A DNA stretch of 64,000 nt, taken from the NCBI GenBank assembly GCA_030340625.1, contig JAOPHQ010005727.1:62001-126000 (forward strand), read 5' to 3'. The notes beneath the pieces are model-generated. The model ran no database searches and was not told the origin of the DNA. It saw nothing but the letters and a program-made list of their open reading frames with translations. This stretch comes from Merluccius polli. Lineage: Eukaryota; Chordata; Actinopteri; Gadiformes; Merlucciidae. The position numbers were made by a program, and so were the translations under genes. Below, piece after piece: positions 43,901-54,104 of this stretch (position 1 is its first letter; every line of letters starts with the position of its first letter).

Positions 43901-46900
43901 TTCGCCTCTTTGGGAGCATTTCGGCTTTCAGCCAAATGAAAAGGGGGAGCCAGCCAATTTAAATGAGGCAATCTGTAAAATCTGCGGCAAAACGGTTAAA
44001 GTAAAACGAGGAAACACAACGAATTTAAGGGCTCACCTAGCAAGCTACCATCCAGCTACCGCGGCGCGGCTGCCGCCGCCTCCTGCCACACAGAGTCGCG
44101 GAGCAGCTCATGCCGGAGCCAGCCGACAGCTTGGCGTCGGCGAAGCCTTTGCTCGAGTCGGCAAGTACAGCAGAGACAGTGACAGACATAAATGCCTAAC
44201 AGGTGCTGTTACGCGGTATCTGGTTGAGGAGATGGTGCCGTTTGCCACCGTGGAGAAACCTGCATTCAAGTCGCTGCTCCAGAAATTTGACAAGCAATAT
44301 GAGTTGCCAGGGAAAACCTACTTCTCAGAAACTGCGGTGCCGAAAATGTACAATACAGTTAGAGCATCGGTTCAGAGTGAGCTCAAAAGTGTGGACTTTT
44401 TCTCTGCCACCACTGACATGTGGTCAAGTGTGAATATGACTCCTTACATGAGTCTAACTGTACATTACCTGACCACAGACTGGACTCTTAAATCACGCTG
44501 CCTCGAAACAGTGTTTATGCCCCAGAATCACACATCCGACAACATCGCAGAGGCTCTACGCAGCGCGTTTGATGAGTGGTCCCTGGATGAGAAGAAGCTG
44601 GCGTGCATAACTACGGATAACGGGGCAAACATCGCCGCAGCAGTGAGAAAATTGAGCTGGACGTGGCTGAACTGCTTCGGACATAATTTACACCTGGCAG
44701 TGACAAACGCAATGGGAAGCGTTAAAGATCGCACATCCCGAGCAATGGGTCTGTGCCACACTTTAGTGGGTGCGTTCTCCCAGAGCTGGCTGAAGAGGAG
44801 GGATCTGGTGAAAGCGCAAGCGGAGCTCCAAATCCCGCAACACGGGCTCATAATGGTAAATTTGCTTTCACAAGTTATATTCATGATCTCATTGTAACCC
44901 ACTGTAAGTCCATTTAATAACACAATTATCATTGAGCCTCCATATTATGATTTCTCAAAATAAACACCTACGGTAGTTAGAACGCCCTTGCAGGCTATTT
45001 TCCCGTCTTGCTGTGATTATTTAGCTATATATAGCCCTTTTTAAATCATTAGATCATGGGCCCAATAAGTTTACTAAAAAATGTGAATACTGTGAATATG
45101 AATGATCTTTTAAAATGTTGTCTGAAATTCATAAAACATAGATGCAGCCTAAATAGCTTTTTGAGATGCTTAAAAAATATTTTTCGTTTAGAAATACACT
45201 GAAACGAAAAGATTATGTTAAATGTTGACTTTTTAATTATAGATATTAATTATTAAAGAATAATAATAAGCAGGTGTAATTTCAGTTCAATAATTATACG
45301 GCCATTACTCCGTCCATGCAGGACTGTCCAACAAGATGGGGCTCCAAACAAAAAATGGTGGACCGAGTTTTGGAGCAAATCCCCGCCATCAAAAGAGTGC
45401 TGGATGATCGGCGGCATCAGCATCTCATCCCCAGCTGGCAGGACATTGCAGTTTTGGAGTCGGTGAACGCGGCATTAAAGCCAGTGGCTGAATTTACGGA
45501 TCTGCTGTCTGGCGAGAACTATGTCACGGTCTCATCCATTAAACCTGTCCTGAAACTCCTCACTGAAGATGTTTTAAAACCGTCAGACGAGGACACCACT
45601 CTGACCTCGGACATCAAGCGGAAGATGTGCAGTGTTCTCGAGGAGAAGTACAGACCAGCTGCTCTTCAAAAAACTTTGGCAAAGTCCTGCTTGCTGGACC
45701 CAAGATATCGGGGCAACAATTTCGATGATGATGCGGAGGATGGAATAAAGTGCGCGCTGATCGAGGAGATATTAGACATGGAACACGGAGGGAGCGGTGC
45801 CAGTGCGTCAGCTGCTGCACAGCCAGTCCTTGGCGCAGACAGCGGTGCCACCAGCGGCAAAAAAAAAACGCTCGGAGACCTGCTGAAGTCACGGACAAGC
45901 ACGTCTGCAACCGTCCCGAAGAGAGCCAGAGCCGACCTGGAGCTCACTCGCTACCTGCAGGAGGAACCCACCGATCCTAATGAAAACCCCCTGGCATGGT
46001 GGCGCAACAACCAGGAGAGATTTCCCTTGCTCTCCACAGTTGCACGCAAGTACATGTGTATTTGCGCAACAAGCACACCATCCGAGAGGGTGTTCAGTGT
46101 CGCTGGAAATGTTGTCACCCCTCTCAGATCCTCTCTCAAACCACATAAGGTTAATATGTTGGTTTTCCTTGCGCGTAACAAGGACATGACCAAGCTATAA
46201 ATCATCGTCCTTTTTGTGTGTGTGAATGTGAAATTGTAGTGCCTGGTAGTTCTCATTTTGTATACTTAATTTAAAAAAACAAAACAAGCAGGCACTTGTT
46301 TTTTTATTTCAATAAGATACTGCAACAAAATTTGCATTTAAAAGTTCAGCCTTCTCCTGAATTTTGTTTTTAAGTTCAATCAGTAGGAGAAGTGCATATC
46401 GCACAGATCTCGCATGTGCCGTTATTGCCCTTTGATCTGCATTCAATAAAATAAAAAGTGTTATAAAATTGCCATGTCTTTTTTTATAACCGTTTTTAAA
46501 TGTGTAGGCGCCATGTTTCAGAGGAAATATTGCAATGAGTTTAGTAATTTAGTAATTAACAAACGAATTTGCTAGATAGATAGATTAAAAAATAAAATAA
46601 AAAGATGGTGCAATAATATCGCACACCGCGATATTGGGCCGCCCTGACTCACCGCAGGGGGAATTCCTCAACCGTGACAGCCCTAAGTCTAATATGCAGT
46701 ATGCCATTTGTCAAAAAAACAGGGGGGGGGGGGGGGGGGGGGGTAGTTTTCTCTCTCTCCCTCCCGATTCAGATTCCGAAAACCTTTATTGTCCCCTGCA
46801 CATAGCAGTGGAAATGTTTCTTGAACGTGTGCATACGTGCGCTTAAAGGAAACATAAAATCACAGTTTAACATAATAGATACAGAATGACACAAGCAAGA

Positions 46901-49513
46901 TACAGAATTCCATTTCATTCCACTTTTCAATTATGAGTCGCTTCTAGGGTCGGGGAAAAATCAATTCATGTTTCTTATCGTCCACAATTCTGTGTCGATT
47001 CATAAACTTCAGAAATTGATCTTAACATCTGTCTCTCACAGTCTTCCATACACAGCGTTACAGCAAGCTGTGTTGTTGCTAGTTAAGTTGCTGCAAACAA
47101 CTCTGTTAATTGATAAGACTAAAATGCTCTATTGAATGTCTGTGACTGGGCTTGTGCAGATCAGCGACCACATTTTCTTTTTTGCCCTTATAAAATACAC
47201 ACTGCTGTGCAGCTGATTGGGGCTCAGACGTAGGTTACATCTTTAGATTTTGAACTTTTTATAAAAAGTGCAAACACAAAGAGAGAGCCAGAGAGAGGAA
47301 CAGTGGTGCTCCTCTTGACAGCTCATCTGTGCAGCTGCAAGTGAACCTGCTGGAGAGCACAGTGCTGTCCTGATGCACATCATTCGAGAATCACTTTTGA
47401 ATTTGATCGAACCATGAGACACCCAAAGATTTATATCCCTAGTGTCTTCATTTTCTACATCAATTGTAGGGTGGTTTCTTCCCATGTCAGATAACATTTT
47501 AACAAAAAAAACCTACGCTTGTATTAATGACAAACACTGAGGCTGATTACAAAACCATTGTGAACCAGCTAGCTAGCCTAGCAATTCATATTGGAGGTAA
47601 CTATTGTAATCAACAAATGTGCTCATTTATTTCAGTGTACCAGAAGAAGGTCTTGGGGTTGTTGTTTGAGGTCCGAAATGAACTGAAGGTTGCACAGCCT
47701 GCATCTTCAACTGCCCATATCGAAAGGATGGCCACGGTCGATGATTTTGATAAAGAGGAGCAACGCCTAATAACTGACAAAGCAGCCTTTGACACTTTGG
47801 TAGGTTTTACAAGTGTGGAATACAGAACCAGTGCACTCACACACTGTTAGGTTCCTCTGGGGACAGTCAGTCAATGTTGTCATGTACTTATTTCAACAGG
47901 TGAAGCAAATAGCAAAAGTTGGTGGCAAGACAACCAAGGACTGTGTCCACAAGGTTCTTGACAGGTATGTTTCTATTAATTTTGTGTTTAATGTTTGGCT
48001 AGTATGGCAAGGCAATTTTATATGTATAGCCCATTTTTACAAACAGTTTGTCTCAAAGGGCTTCATGGCATCATAACAACATTCTCTGACCTCAGACACT
48101 CACATCGACTGAGGAAAAACTCAATAGAGTGAGCAACAGATGAGGGATCCCTCACCCAGGACGGACAGACGTGCAATAGATGTTACAGACAAGAAAACAG
48201 TTCATAACAGTGTGGTTAGCATGAAAATGTTAACTAACAACAGCTGAAGAAGGAAGCTTCTGGTAGGGGGGGGGGGCAGGGAGAGCAGGCCAGCTTAATG
48301 GGAGGACTGGATGGCAGACTGAATCATAGGAAGGTAGTGCAGGCCGGTTTAACAGCTGGGGAAAAGGGGGGGGGGGGGGGGGGGGGGCACTTCAAAGTGC
48401 AACAGATAATGATAATGATTTGATTATGATTCATTTAGCACATAGTCAGTTACAATATCTATAGAATAAGTAAAACAAACAAGAAAAAAAACAATAAAAA
48501 GACATTATACACAGTGGACATGCTGGGAGGTCAGAAAAAAACCCTCAAGGGGATTGTCAAGAGAACGGTGACAGTTCAAAATGAGAGGAGTATGTGCTTT
48601 TTCAATGTCTGAACTTTTTTTCTGGCTGTGGATCAGACTGCATGTTTTCATTAGCAGTGTCCGTATTCTGAGTATGCAATAACAAGTGAAAATTGAATTA
48701 AAAGTTCACAATGCATTGTATAGACTAGCTGCCCTTTATCAATGTATTATGAAGGGTTTATGACATGTGCTATTCCTCTGTTATCCCTGCATATTATTGT
48801 TCAAATTGATTCATAGATGAATTCTATTTTCCTTTAGACTCTTCACTAATGCCCTGATGACCAGTTTTAACATGAAGGGCAAGGGGAAAAGGGGGAAAAA
48901 AGCATTGGAAAATACACGAATCTACAGAGCAATACAAGGTAAGCCTATATTTCATGTTGACGGTAAGGGAGTCAACACGGGAAAACGATTTTTTTTCTGC
49001 TTGAAAAAGGTCCTGAGGACCGAAACATTGTCTCTTTTGTCTTTTGCAAGTGATTGGACAGTGTGCGGGAGACACTTTTTCCCCTTGTTGACTCCAATCC
49101 CATGTTCCAATGCACCTGTCTTTTAAAGATTCTATTTAGGTGTGCATCAGCCTAGTCTATACCATGTTGAAGGGAAGAAAATTTTGATCCTGCCAATCTC
49201 TAAATAATGACTTGAAAATATTTCCTTCTCCGTCGACATTTAAAATACAATGCCAACTGTCTACAATGGCCGATGGTTTTTGATGCATAGCATGAGCAAC
49301 ATATTTTTGCTTACAGATATGCAGACTTGGTGTATGACCGCCGTTTGCCTTTACATATTTCTTATCATTTGTCTTGATCTACTTGCAGATGGAGTATTGC
49401 AGTTCGACAGTCAGGCCACAGAGGACCAAATAAGGAGCCATGCTTCAGAACACCTGAAGCATGCCCCGCAAAGGAGTGGAGGGGGGGGGGGCTTCACCGC
49501 CACTCAAGACTAA
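40904..49513 (+). CDS. Gene B: DUF4806-type accessory gene of CACTA-B
   Basis: The start ATG at 40904 is 4 bases into an exon. Exons: 40901-41102 (ends at a GC donor, GCAAGT), 41216-41341, 41429-41467, 41571-41648, 41734-41808, 42833-42892, 42977-42997, 43072-43120, 43199-43558, 43699-43740, then 47636-47799, 47900-47964, 48838-48938 and 49389-49513. Phases agree through 43740. An exon between 43740 and 47636 is probably missed, because the phases there do not match. The N-terminal exon (MYARAVWKEGEIEEEGVV, a Trp-containing end) resembles that of gene C. The middle is Ser/Glu-rich with an RS-like repeat. The C-terminus carries the DUF4806-like domain (KVGGKTTKDCVHKVLDR, LTNALMTS-type block, LKHAPQRSGGGGG). 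No stop was seen. It lies 0.6 kb after transposase B on the same strand. Function unknown; basic and RS-like regions suggest nucleic-acid or protein binding. Confidence 0.65.
41837..42785. mobile_element. Possible MITE in a gene B intron
   Basis: Inverted ends TACTGTAAAACTTCAAATAA and, inward from the right, TACCGTAAAAAACACCAAAT followed by GAAGGCC (left: AATGGCC). The similarity is imperfect and no target duplication was found. The interior has no coding evidence. Similar TACCGTAAA ends are, to my recollection, common in fish repeats. Confidence 0.45.
43251..43523 (+). repeat. 39-bp x 7 minisatellite coding an RS-like repeat in gene B
   Basis: Seven near-identical 39-bp units encode RHRSGSDREASKR. 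Splice phases on both sides select this frame over the other open frame (GPAATERPLSGAT). Flanking exon sequence also fits: RNNVSQYSSRY before and HTSPPPSHTKAE after. Confidence 0.9.
43759..46685 (+). mobile_element. hAT-2: complete, apparently intact hAT transposon
   Basis: Tips TAGGGCTGTC and GACAGCCCTA. A perfect 8-bp target duplication AGTCTAAT (43751-43758, 46686-46693). 2,927 bp. Subterminal sequences at both ends carry CGCGATATT-type motifs (ATATCGCGATAT near 43788; CGCGATATTGGG near 46626). The transposase gene inside has no visible lesion. It lies in an intron of gene B, in the same orientation. Confidence 0.93.
43866..46200 (+). CDS. hAT transposase (ZBED-like) of hAT-2
   Basis: ATG 43866, exon 1 to 44855, intron, exon 2 from 45322 to the stop at 46198-46200. 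The exons join in phase at a codon boundary, giving 622 codons. The protein starts with a BED zinc finger (CKICGKTV, then H-x4-H in LRAHLASYH). The RNase H-like core has FFSATTDMWSS (first Asp), CITTDNGANI (second Asp) and CFGHNLHLAV (CxxH block). The C-terminus has NPLAWWRNNQERFPLLSTVA and PSERVFSVAGNV, the hAT dimerisation region that carries the conserved W near the catalytic Glu. No stop or frameshift. It should bind the TIRs and catalyse hAT cut-and-paste transposition in the nucleus. Whether it is active cannot be told from sequence. Confidence 0.88.
46694..47635. other. Gene B intron sequence with a poly-G run
   Basis: No coding exon found with confidence, though splice phases suggest one is hidden between 43740 and 47636. 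It holds a poly-G run (about 46722-46743) and a fragment near 46765 (ATTCCGAAAACCTTTATTGT) of a type often seen at ends of fish non-LTR elements. Confidence 0.5.
48005..48420. repeat. Dispersed fish repeat fragment in a gene B intron
   Basis: The block starting GGCAATTTTATATGTATAGC and containing CAAACAGTTTGTCTCAAAGG and ACTCAATAGAGTGAGCAACA resembles a SINE or LINE tail repeat I remember from many fish genomes. It includes two poly-G runs (about 48268-48276 and 48366-48388). Confidence 0.45.
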
Positions 49514-50236
49514 TTTTGTGACAGTGTTTTACATGTTCTACACTGTAGTTGCTGTTCTCAGTGTTTGTGCATAATAATTAAAAAAAACACAAATCATGGC
49601 TAGTAATTACAAAAGAAAACACAAAGGGAATGTGTGTGTTAAAGTTAATTTTTAAGTTTGACATAGAAGCAGTATATAGGGTTATTACTGTTCCTGGCTC
49701 CTATAGGGTTATTACTGTTATATATTTTATATTCTTATATTTGTATAGTCAGAGTACTTGTATTTTACCTTTTTTTTTTTTTTTTTTACACGTTTGTATA
49801 TACTGCCTGCTGTTGTATTGTCAACTGATGTCTGCAATTAAAAATGGGTGACAAAACAGTCAGGATTGGATTGTGATTTATTATAACGTGACTGTAGAAA
49901 CGTGTCCAGAAGGTAGGAACCTGTTTTCCTGTAACAGCTAATTTTACTGTAACGTCATTTGGTTATGCATAGGAACTACACCAGTAAAAAAAAAAAAAAA
50001 AGAGTAGGCTAATATGAGTTATAATTTGACGTAGAAAAGACGTCCACAACGACCATATTTGGACTAGAAATAGCTCCTGCACGGCGGTACTGTGGACGTC
50101 ATAAATGGACGTCAAGTATACGTTGAAAGAAAGACGTCGTCTGGAGGAACAGTCTGCACCTTGAGGTGACCAAAATTAGACGTGCGAAAATTACTTGGAA
50201 AAGACGTCGTTTGGACGTCTCTTTGCGCAGTGGGTA

Positions 50237-50315
50237 CTTTTAGTTTTTAGCGTTTTCTTTATCTTTGTAATAATTTCGATAGTATAAGTGTATTTTAATT
50301 ATTTAGTGTAATTAT

Positions 50316-50346
<31 letters not shown>

Positions 50347-51077
50347 TGTATTTAGTGTAGTTAGCTTCGAGAAGCCTTCTACACTTTAAAGGTAAGTTGA
50401 TAAGTTGGCCGTTTTAACGTTCAGCTTCTACTGCGCTAGTTCGCTTCGTTGCTATCGTTCCTAGCATGATAGTTAGCTTCGTTGCTAACGTAAGCGAAGT
50501 GTGGGGAAAGTTATCCGTCGCTCACGTGCCTGCTTCTTGGATTGATTTTGAACACAAATCAGCTGTTTGTAGCGTTACTAGTAATAAGGCTGTTTCTAGT
50601 AGTGGTTAAGTTACTACTATGGGCCTGGTTGTTTCTCCTCTACCGTTGCAACGCCAACAGCATCCATAACGTTAGTGTTAGTCCCAGTGTTCTAAGAAAT
50701 ACCGTTATTGTTAAGGTCATGGTAATGCCACTTCATTCCACACTTGCAAGTAAATCCACCGCGACACCGCCAACACTTAAGTTAGCCCGTCGTCTAACTA
50801 AACTACACTGAATGACAAACTCATTACAACTCAATAAAAAATATAATGTAAGCCTACGTTTGCCGAACTTTCATCATGCTGTCGCTCGGTTGCTCCTACT
50901 GTAGCAACCTAACATCCACTTTACCCGCTTTGTTGCTAGCTCGCTTAATAATTCAAACTACTCGATCAGGGGGTTGGATGGCTAACGGAGTCAACCCCAG
51001 GATATGTCGATCCATACTACATTACTTTCTATCTGATAACTGCTAGAATTATAGAACTTACATCACAGCTCAGGTTT
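50237..51077. other. No gene seen between CACTA-B and the next foldback element
   Basis: AT-rich, with a (TA)n tract at about 50322-50345. A direct repeat of GCTTCGTTGCTA occurs near 50445 and 50485. Sequence of CpG-rich promoter type is absent. Confidence 0.5.
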
Positions 51078-51385
51078 CTACGGAAGAGTATTAGGGCCAC
51101 ATGAAGACAAAATATTTTTTTAAATTTCTGAGAAAAAAAGTCGAAATTTTCGAGAAAAAAGTCGAAATTTTCGAGAACAATATTTTTTAAGTTTCTGAGA
51201 AAAAAGTCGAAATTTTCGAGAAAAAAAGTCGAAATTTTCGAGAAAAAAGTCAAAATGTTCGAGAAAAAAGTCGAAATTTTCGAGAAAAAAGTCGAAATTT
51301 TTGAGAAAAATAGTCACTGCCAGGAACAGCGGAAGTGGGCTAGTCTTTCACAACAGAGCTGGTTCGTGTTTGATTTGCTGCTGAA

Positions 51386-51490
51386 ATGGATGACTTAATT
51401 CAGTGTTATTTCAGGATTGGGTTTAATAACAAGGAGATCCTTGGTGTCTTGGCGCAGAATCACAATATTGTTATTTCTGTCGCACACAGG
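51386..51490 (+). pseudogene. 5' fragment of an integrase-core (rve)-type gene
   Basis: ATG 51386 opens a frame (MDDLIQCYFRIGFNNKEIL, then HNIVISVAHRR) that I recognise as the usual start of unnamed fish and cnidarian proteins that continue into an integrase catalytic core. Here it is cut after about 35 codons by the minisatellite. The catalytic part is absent. Confidence 0.5.
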
Positions 51491-52315
51491 CGGCCTACAC
51501 TCTGACGACAGCACCCTCCCATCCCCCGACAGTCACACACTCACCCCAGCAAAGCACACCCATAGGCGGCTTACACTTAGCCCAGCAGAGCACACACACA
51601 GGCGGCCTACAGTCTGAGGACAGCACCCTCCCACCCCCAGACAGTCACACCATTACCCCAGCAAAGCACACACACAGGCGGCCTACACTGTGAGGACAGC
51701 AGCCCCCCCGACAGTCACACACTTGGCCCAGCAAAGCACACACATAGGCGGCCTACACTCTGAGGACAGCAGCCCCCCGACAGTCACACCATTACCCCAG
51801 CAAAGCACACACACAGGCGGCCCACACTCTGACGACAGCACCCCTCCCACCCCCAGACAGTCGCACACTCACCCCAGCAAAGCACACACACAGGCGGCCT
51901 ACACTCTGACGACAGCACCCTCCCACCCCCCGACAGTCACACACTCACCCCAGCAAAGCACACCCATAGGCGGCTTACACTTAGCCCAGCAGAGCACACA
52001 CACAGGCGGCCTACAGTCTGAGGACAGCACCCTCCCACCCCCCCAGACACTCACACCATTACCCCAGCAAAGCACACCCATAGGCGGCTTACACTTAGCC
52101 CAGCAGAGCACACACACAGGCGGCCTACAGTCTGAGGACAGCACCCTCCCACCCCCCCAGACACTCACACCATTACCCCAGCAAAGCACACACACAGGCG
52201 GCCTACACTCTGACGACAGCAGCCCCCCGACAGTCACACCATTACCCCAGCAAAGCACACACACAGGCGGTCTACACTCTGACGACAGCACCCCTCCCAC
52301 CCCATTCCCCTTCTG
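51487..52315. repeat. C-rich minisatellite
   Basis: About 12 variant units of 50-75 bases built on CACACACAGGCGGCCTACAC, CTCTGACGACAGCACC and CCCCAGACAGTCACAC, arranged in higher-order blocks (51954-52067 and 52068-52200 are nearly the same). Open frames through it in both strands are a by-product of the repeat. Confidence 0.9.
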
Positions 52316-53138
52316 TCGGAAGGCTCTGTTGTGAGTGAGGGGGACTCGTAGCGCTAGACCACTTCCGCCGTTCCTGGCAGATTTGTGACTTTTTTCTCGA
52401 AAATTTTGACTTTTTTCTCGAAAATTTTGACTTTTTTCTCGAAAATTTCGACTTTTTTCTCAAACTTAAAAAATATTTTTCTCGAAAATTTCGACTTTTT
52501 TCTCGAAAATTTCGACTTTTTTTCTCAGAAATGTAAAAAAATATTTTGTCTTCATGTGGCCCTAATACTCTTCCGTAGGTTTCCATGCCGCAGCTCCCAA
52601 CCAAACCTTTTCTGACTATCTTCTGCCGCAGAGTGACGGGCAACAAATTAAATAGCGAATCAAACAATTTTACCCCTCCCCATTGTAGGTGTGGCATCCT
52701 CTTTTACTGACTAATCAAATGCCTGAAAACTAGACTAGAAATCTCCCGATCAGCTTATACGTTTTTAGCCTACAACACACAGATAAACAGTTGTTTAAAT
52801 GGTTGCCACAAGTCTATTACTTTGTTGTTTTTGACATTATTTGAACAACTCTGAGAGAGTGTTATATTATCATTTTATTGAGTGCTCTATATTATTGTTT
52901 TACATTAGTATTTATAGTTTTATATTATATTCCTGTATAATGTTGTCTTTCTAATCAAAAGACGAATTTCAGGCATTTGTTATTCTCGTTTCATATGTTT
53001 TTGCCTGCGCTTATTTATGTATCTATCCGTCTGTTTACAGTGGATTTTGAAATATTCAGGATAAGTTGGAAATGACACAAGGACCAATCGATTAGGCCTA
53101 GATTTTTGTGGTGATCCGTATCGTCTGGCCCCCATATA

Positions 53139-53788
53139 TGTTACGAGACCATCAATGCCTTTTATAACACAAGGCCGTAGACAAGATGGGACAGTGCAAT
53201 AATATTGTTTAATAAATAAAAGTTGTTGAACAGAGCATGGTGGCAATAAATCATAAAGTAAGTAGAACAAAACGGAAAGAAAAACCCTGACCACACATAA
53301 CTAAAAGAATAACGAACCTACTCACTCCCATCCAGAAATCAAAGACAATAAGCACGTACGTGAGTCTTCCGGGTCCACTTCCTCCTGCTCTACCTAACCC
53401 TAACATAAATAACGTGAAAACCCATCACCAATACCACCAGCCCTAAAATAGTACGTTTAAACAACGAACAACAAACAACAAAGAATAGTCCCCTACGGGA
53501 AAGTGCTTAATGCATAACAGAAACGTAAGTCCATAAAGTCCAAAATAAAGAACGCGATGTGCCGACGTGGCACAACGCGAAGCGGCCCTGCGTCAGCCCA
53601 GGAGAGGAAATGGGAAAAGCCAGCCGGAAAAGGGATCTGTAGGACGTCTTGAAGTAATGTCTTTTATAGGTGGTAGCCCATCCCACAATCAGCTAAGACA
53701 CCAGATGGCCTGTAGGGGAACAAAGCGGAACAACAGAGTGCAATGTACCAGGGCAACCACTGCTCAGCTCCCCCCTATTTGCGTAACA
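53139..53788 (-). mobile_element. Possible solo LTR
   Basis: The block begins TGTTACGAG and ends GCGTAACA. On the minus strand a TATA box (CCTATAAAAGAC) lies about 120 bases in. Length and ends fit an LTR, but I found no target duplication and no clear minus-strand poly(A) signal. Confidence 0.4.
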
Positions 53789-54104
53789 GCCATTTGTTGA
53801 TTTGGCATGTAATGACCCCACTCAACAAATTGATGGGATTTTATTGCTGATAAAGTCTAGTTTTATGAAATAGTAGGCTACTGAGTTTGAAACAAAAGGA
53901 GTCAATATTTAAATTTTTCTCAAGTTCCGATTCTCACCTCAGCACCCACACACTTATTATATTCATACGCTTCAAATCAGTTGTTTCAGCATTGTTTTGT
54001 TTACATTGCAGATCTTTCCATCCAAACCGTGTTGTCCCTGTTGCCATCAGGTATGTTTGACAGTATAATACGGCCAGCAATATCCTTTGTTATCTTTTTA
54101 GAGA

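Larger units (their letters stand above)
33599..50234 (+). mobile_element. CACTA-B: complete two-gene CACTA/EnSpm-like transposon
   Basis: Ends CCCACC (33599) and GTGGG (50234) with TA on both sides (33597-33598, 50235-50236). The tandem repeat around it supports exactly these borders. Subterminal GACGTC motifs occur in the first 200 bases (near 33613, 33696, 33712, 33758, 33785) and the last 200 (near 50039, 50095, 50109, 50134, 50204, 50214). It carries transposase B then DUF4806-type gene B, both on +. Insertions within it are hAT-1 in the transposase exon, hAT-2 and a MITE in gene B introns, and a dispersed repeat. Confidence 0.8.
51078..52578. mobile_element. Foldback element with 21-bp tandem repeats in its arms
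   Basis: Outer arms CTACGGAAGAGTATTAGG and CCTAATACTCTTCCGTAG, then GACAAAATATTT, then an array of GAGAAAAAAGTCGAAATTTTC units. At the left the array covers 51130-51310; at the right it is inverted at 52388-52530. GTTT flanks both ends (51074-51077, 52579-52582). The interior holds a short gene fragment (51386) and a C-rich minisatellite (about 51487-52310). A second inner inverted repeat, CTGCCAGGAACAGCGGAAGT at about 51317 and its inverse at about 52360, belongs to the arms. Confidence 0.8.

Noticed and set aside
46722..46743. Poly-G/poly-C runs here and at 572-586, 25674-25691, 48366-48388, 58674-58697 and 63147-63170
   Set aside because: Simple homopolymers; lengths may be sequencing or assembly artefacts. 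The two in the LTR copies are one inherited feature.
51690..52334. Open frames of over 200 codons on + and 133 codons on -
   Set aside because: They lie wholly in the C-rich minisatellite, are open in several frames because of unit length and composition, and have no start context or domain.
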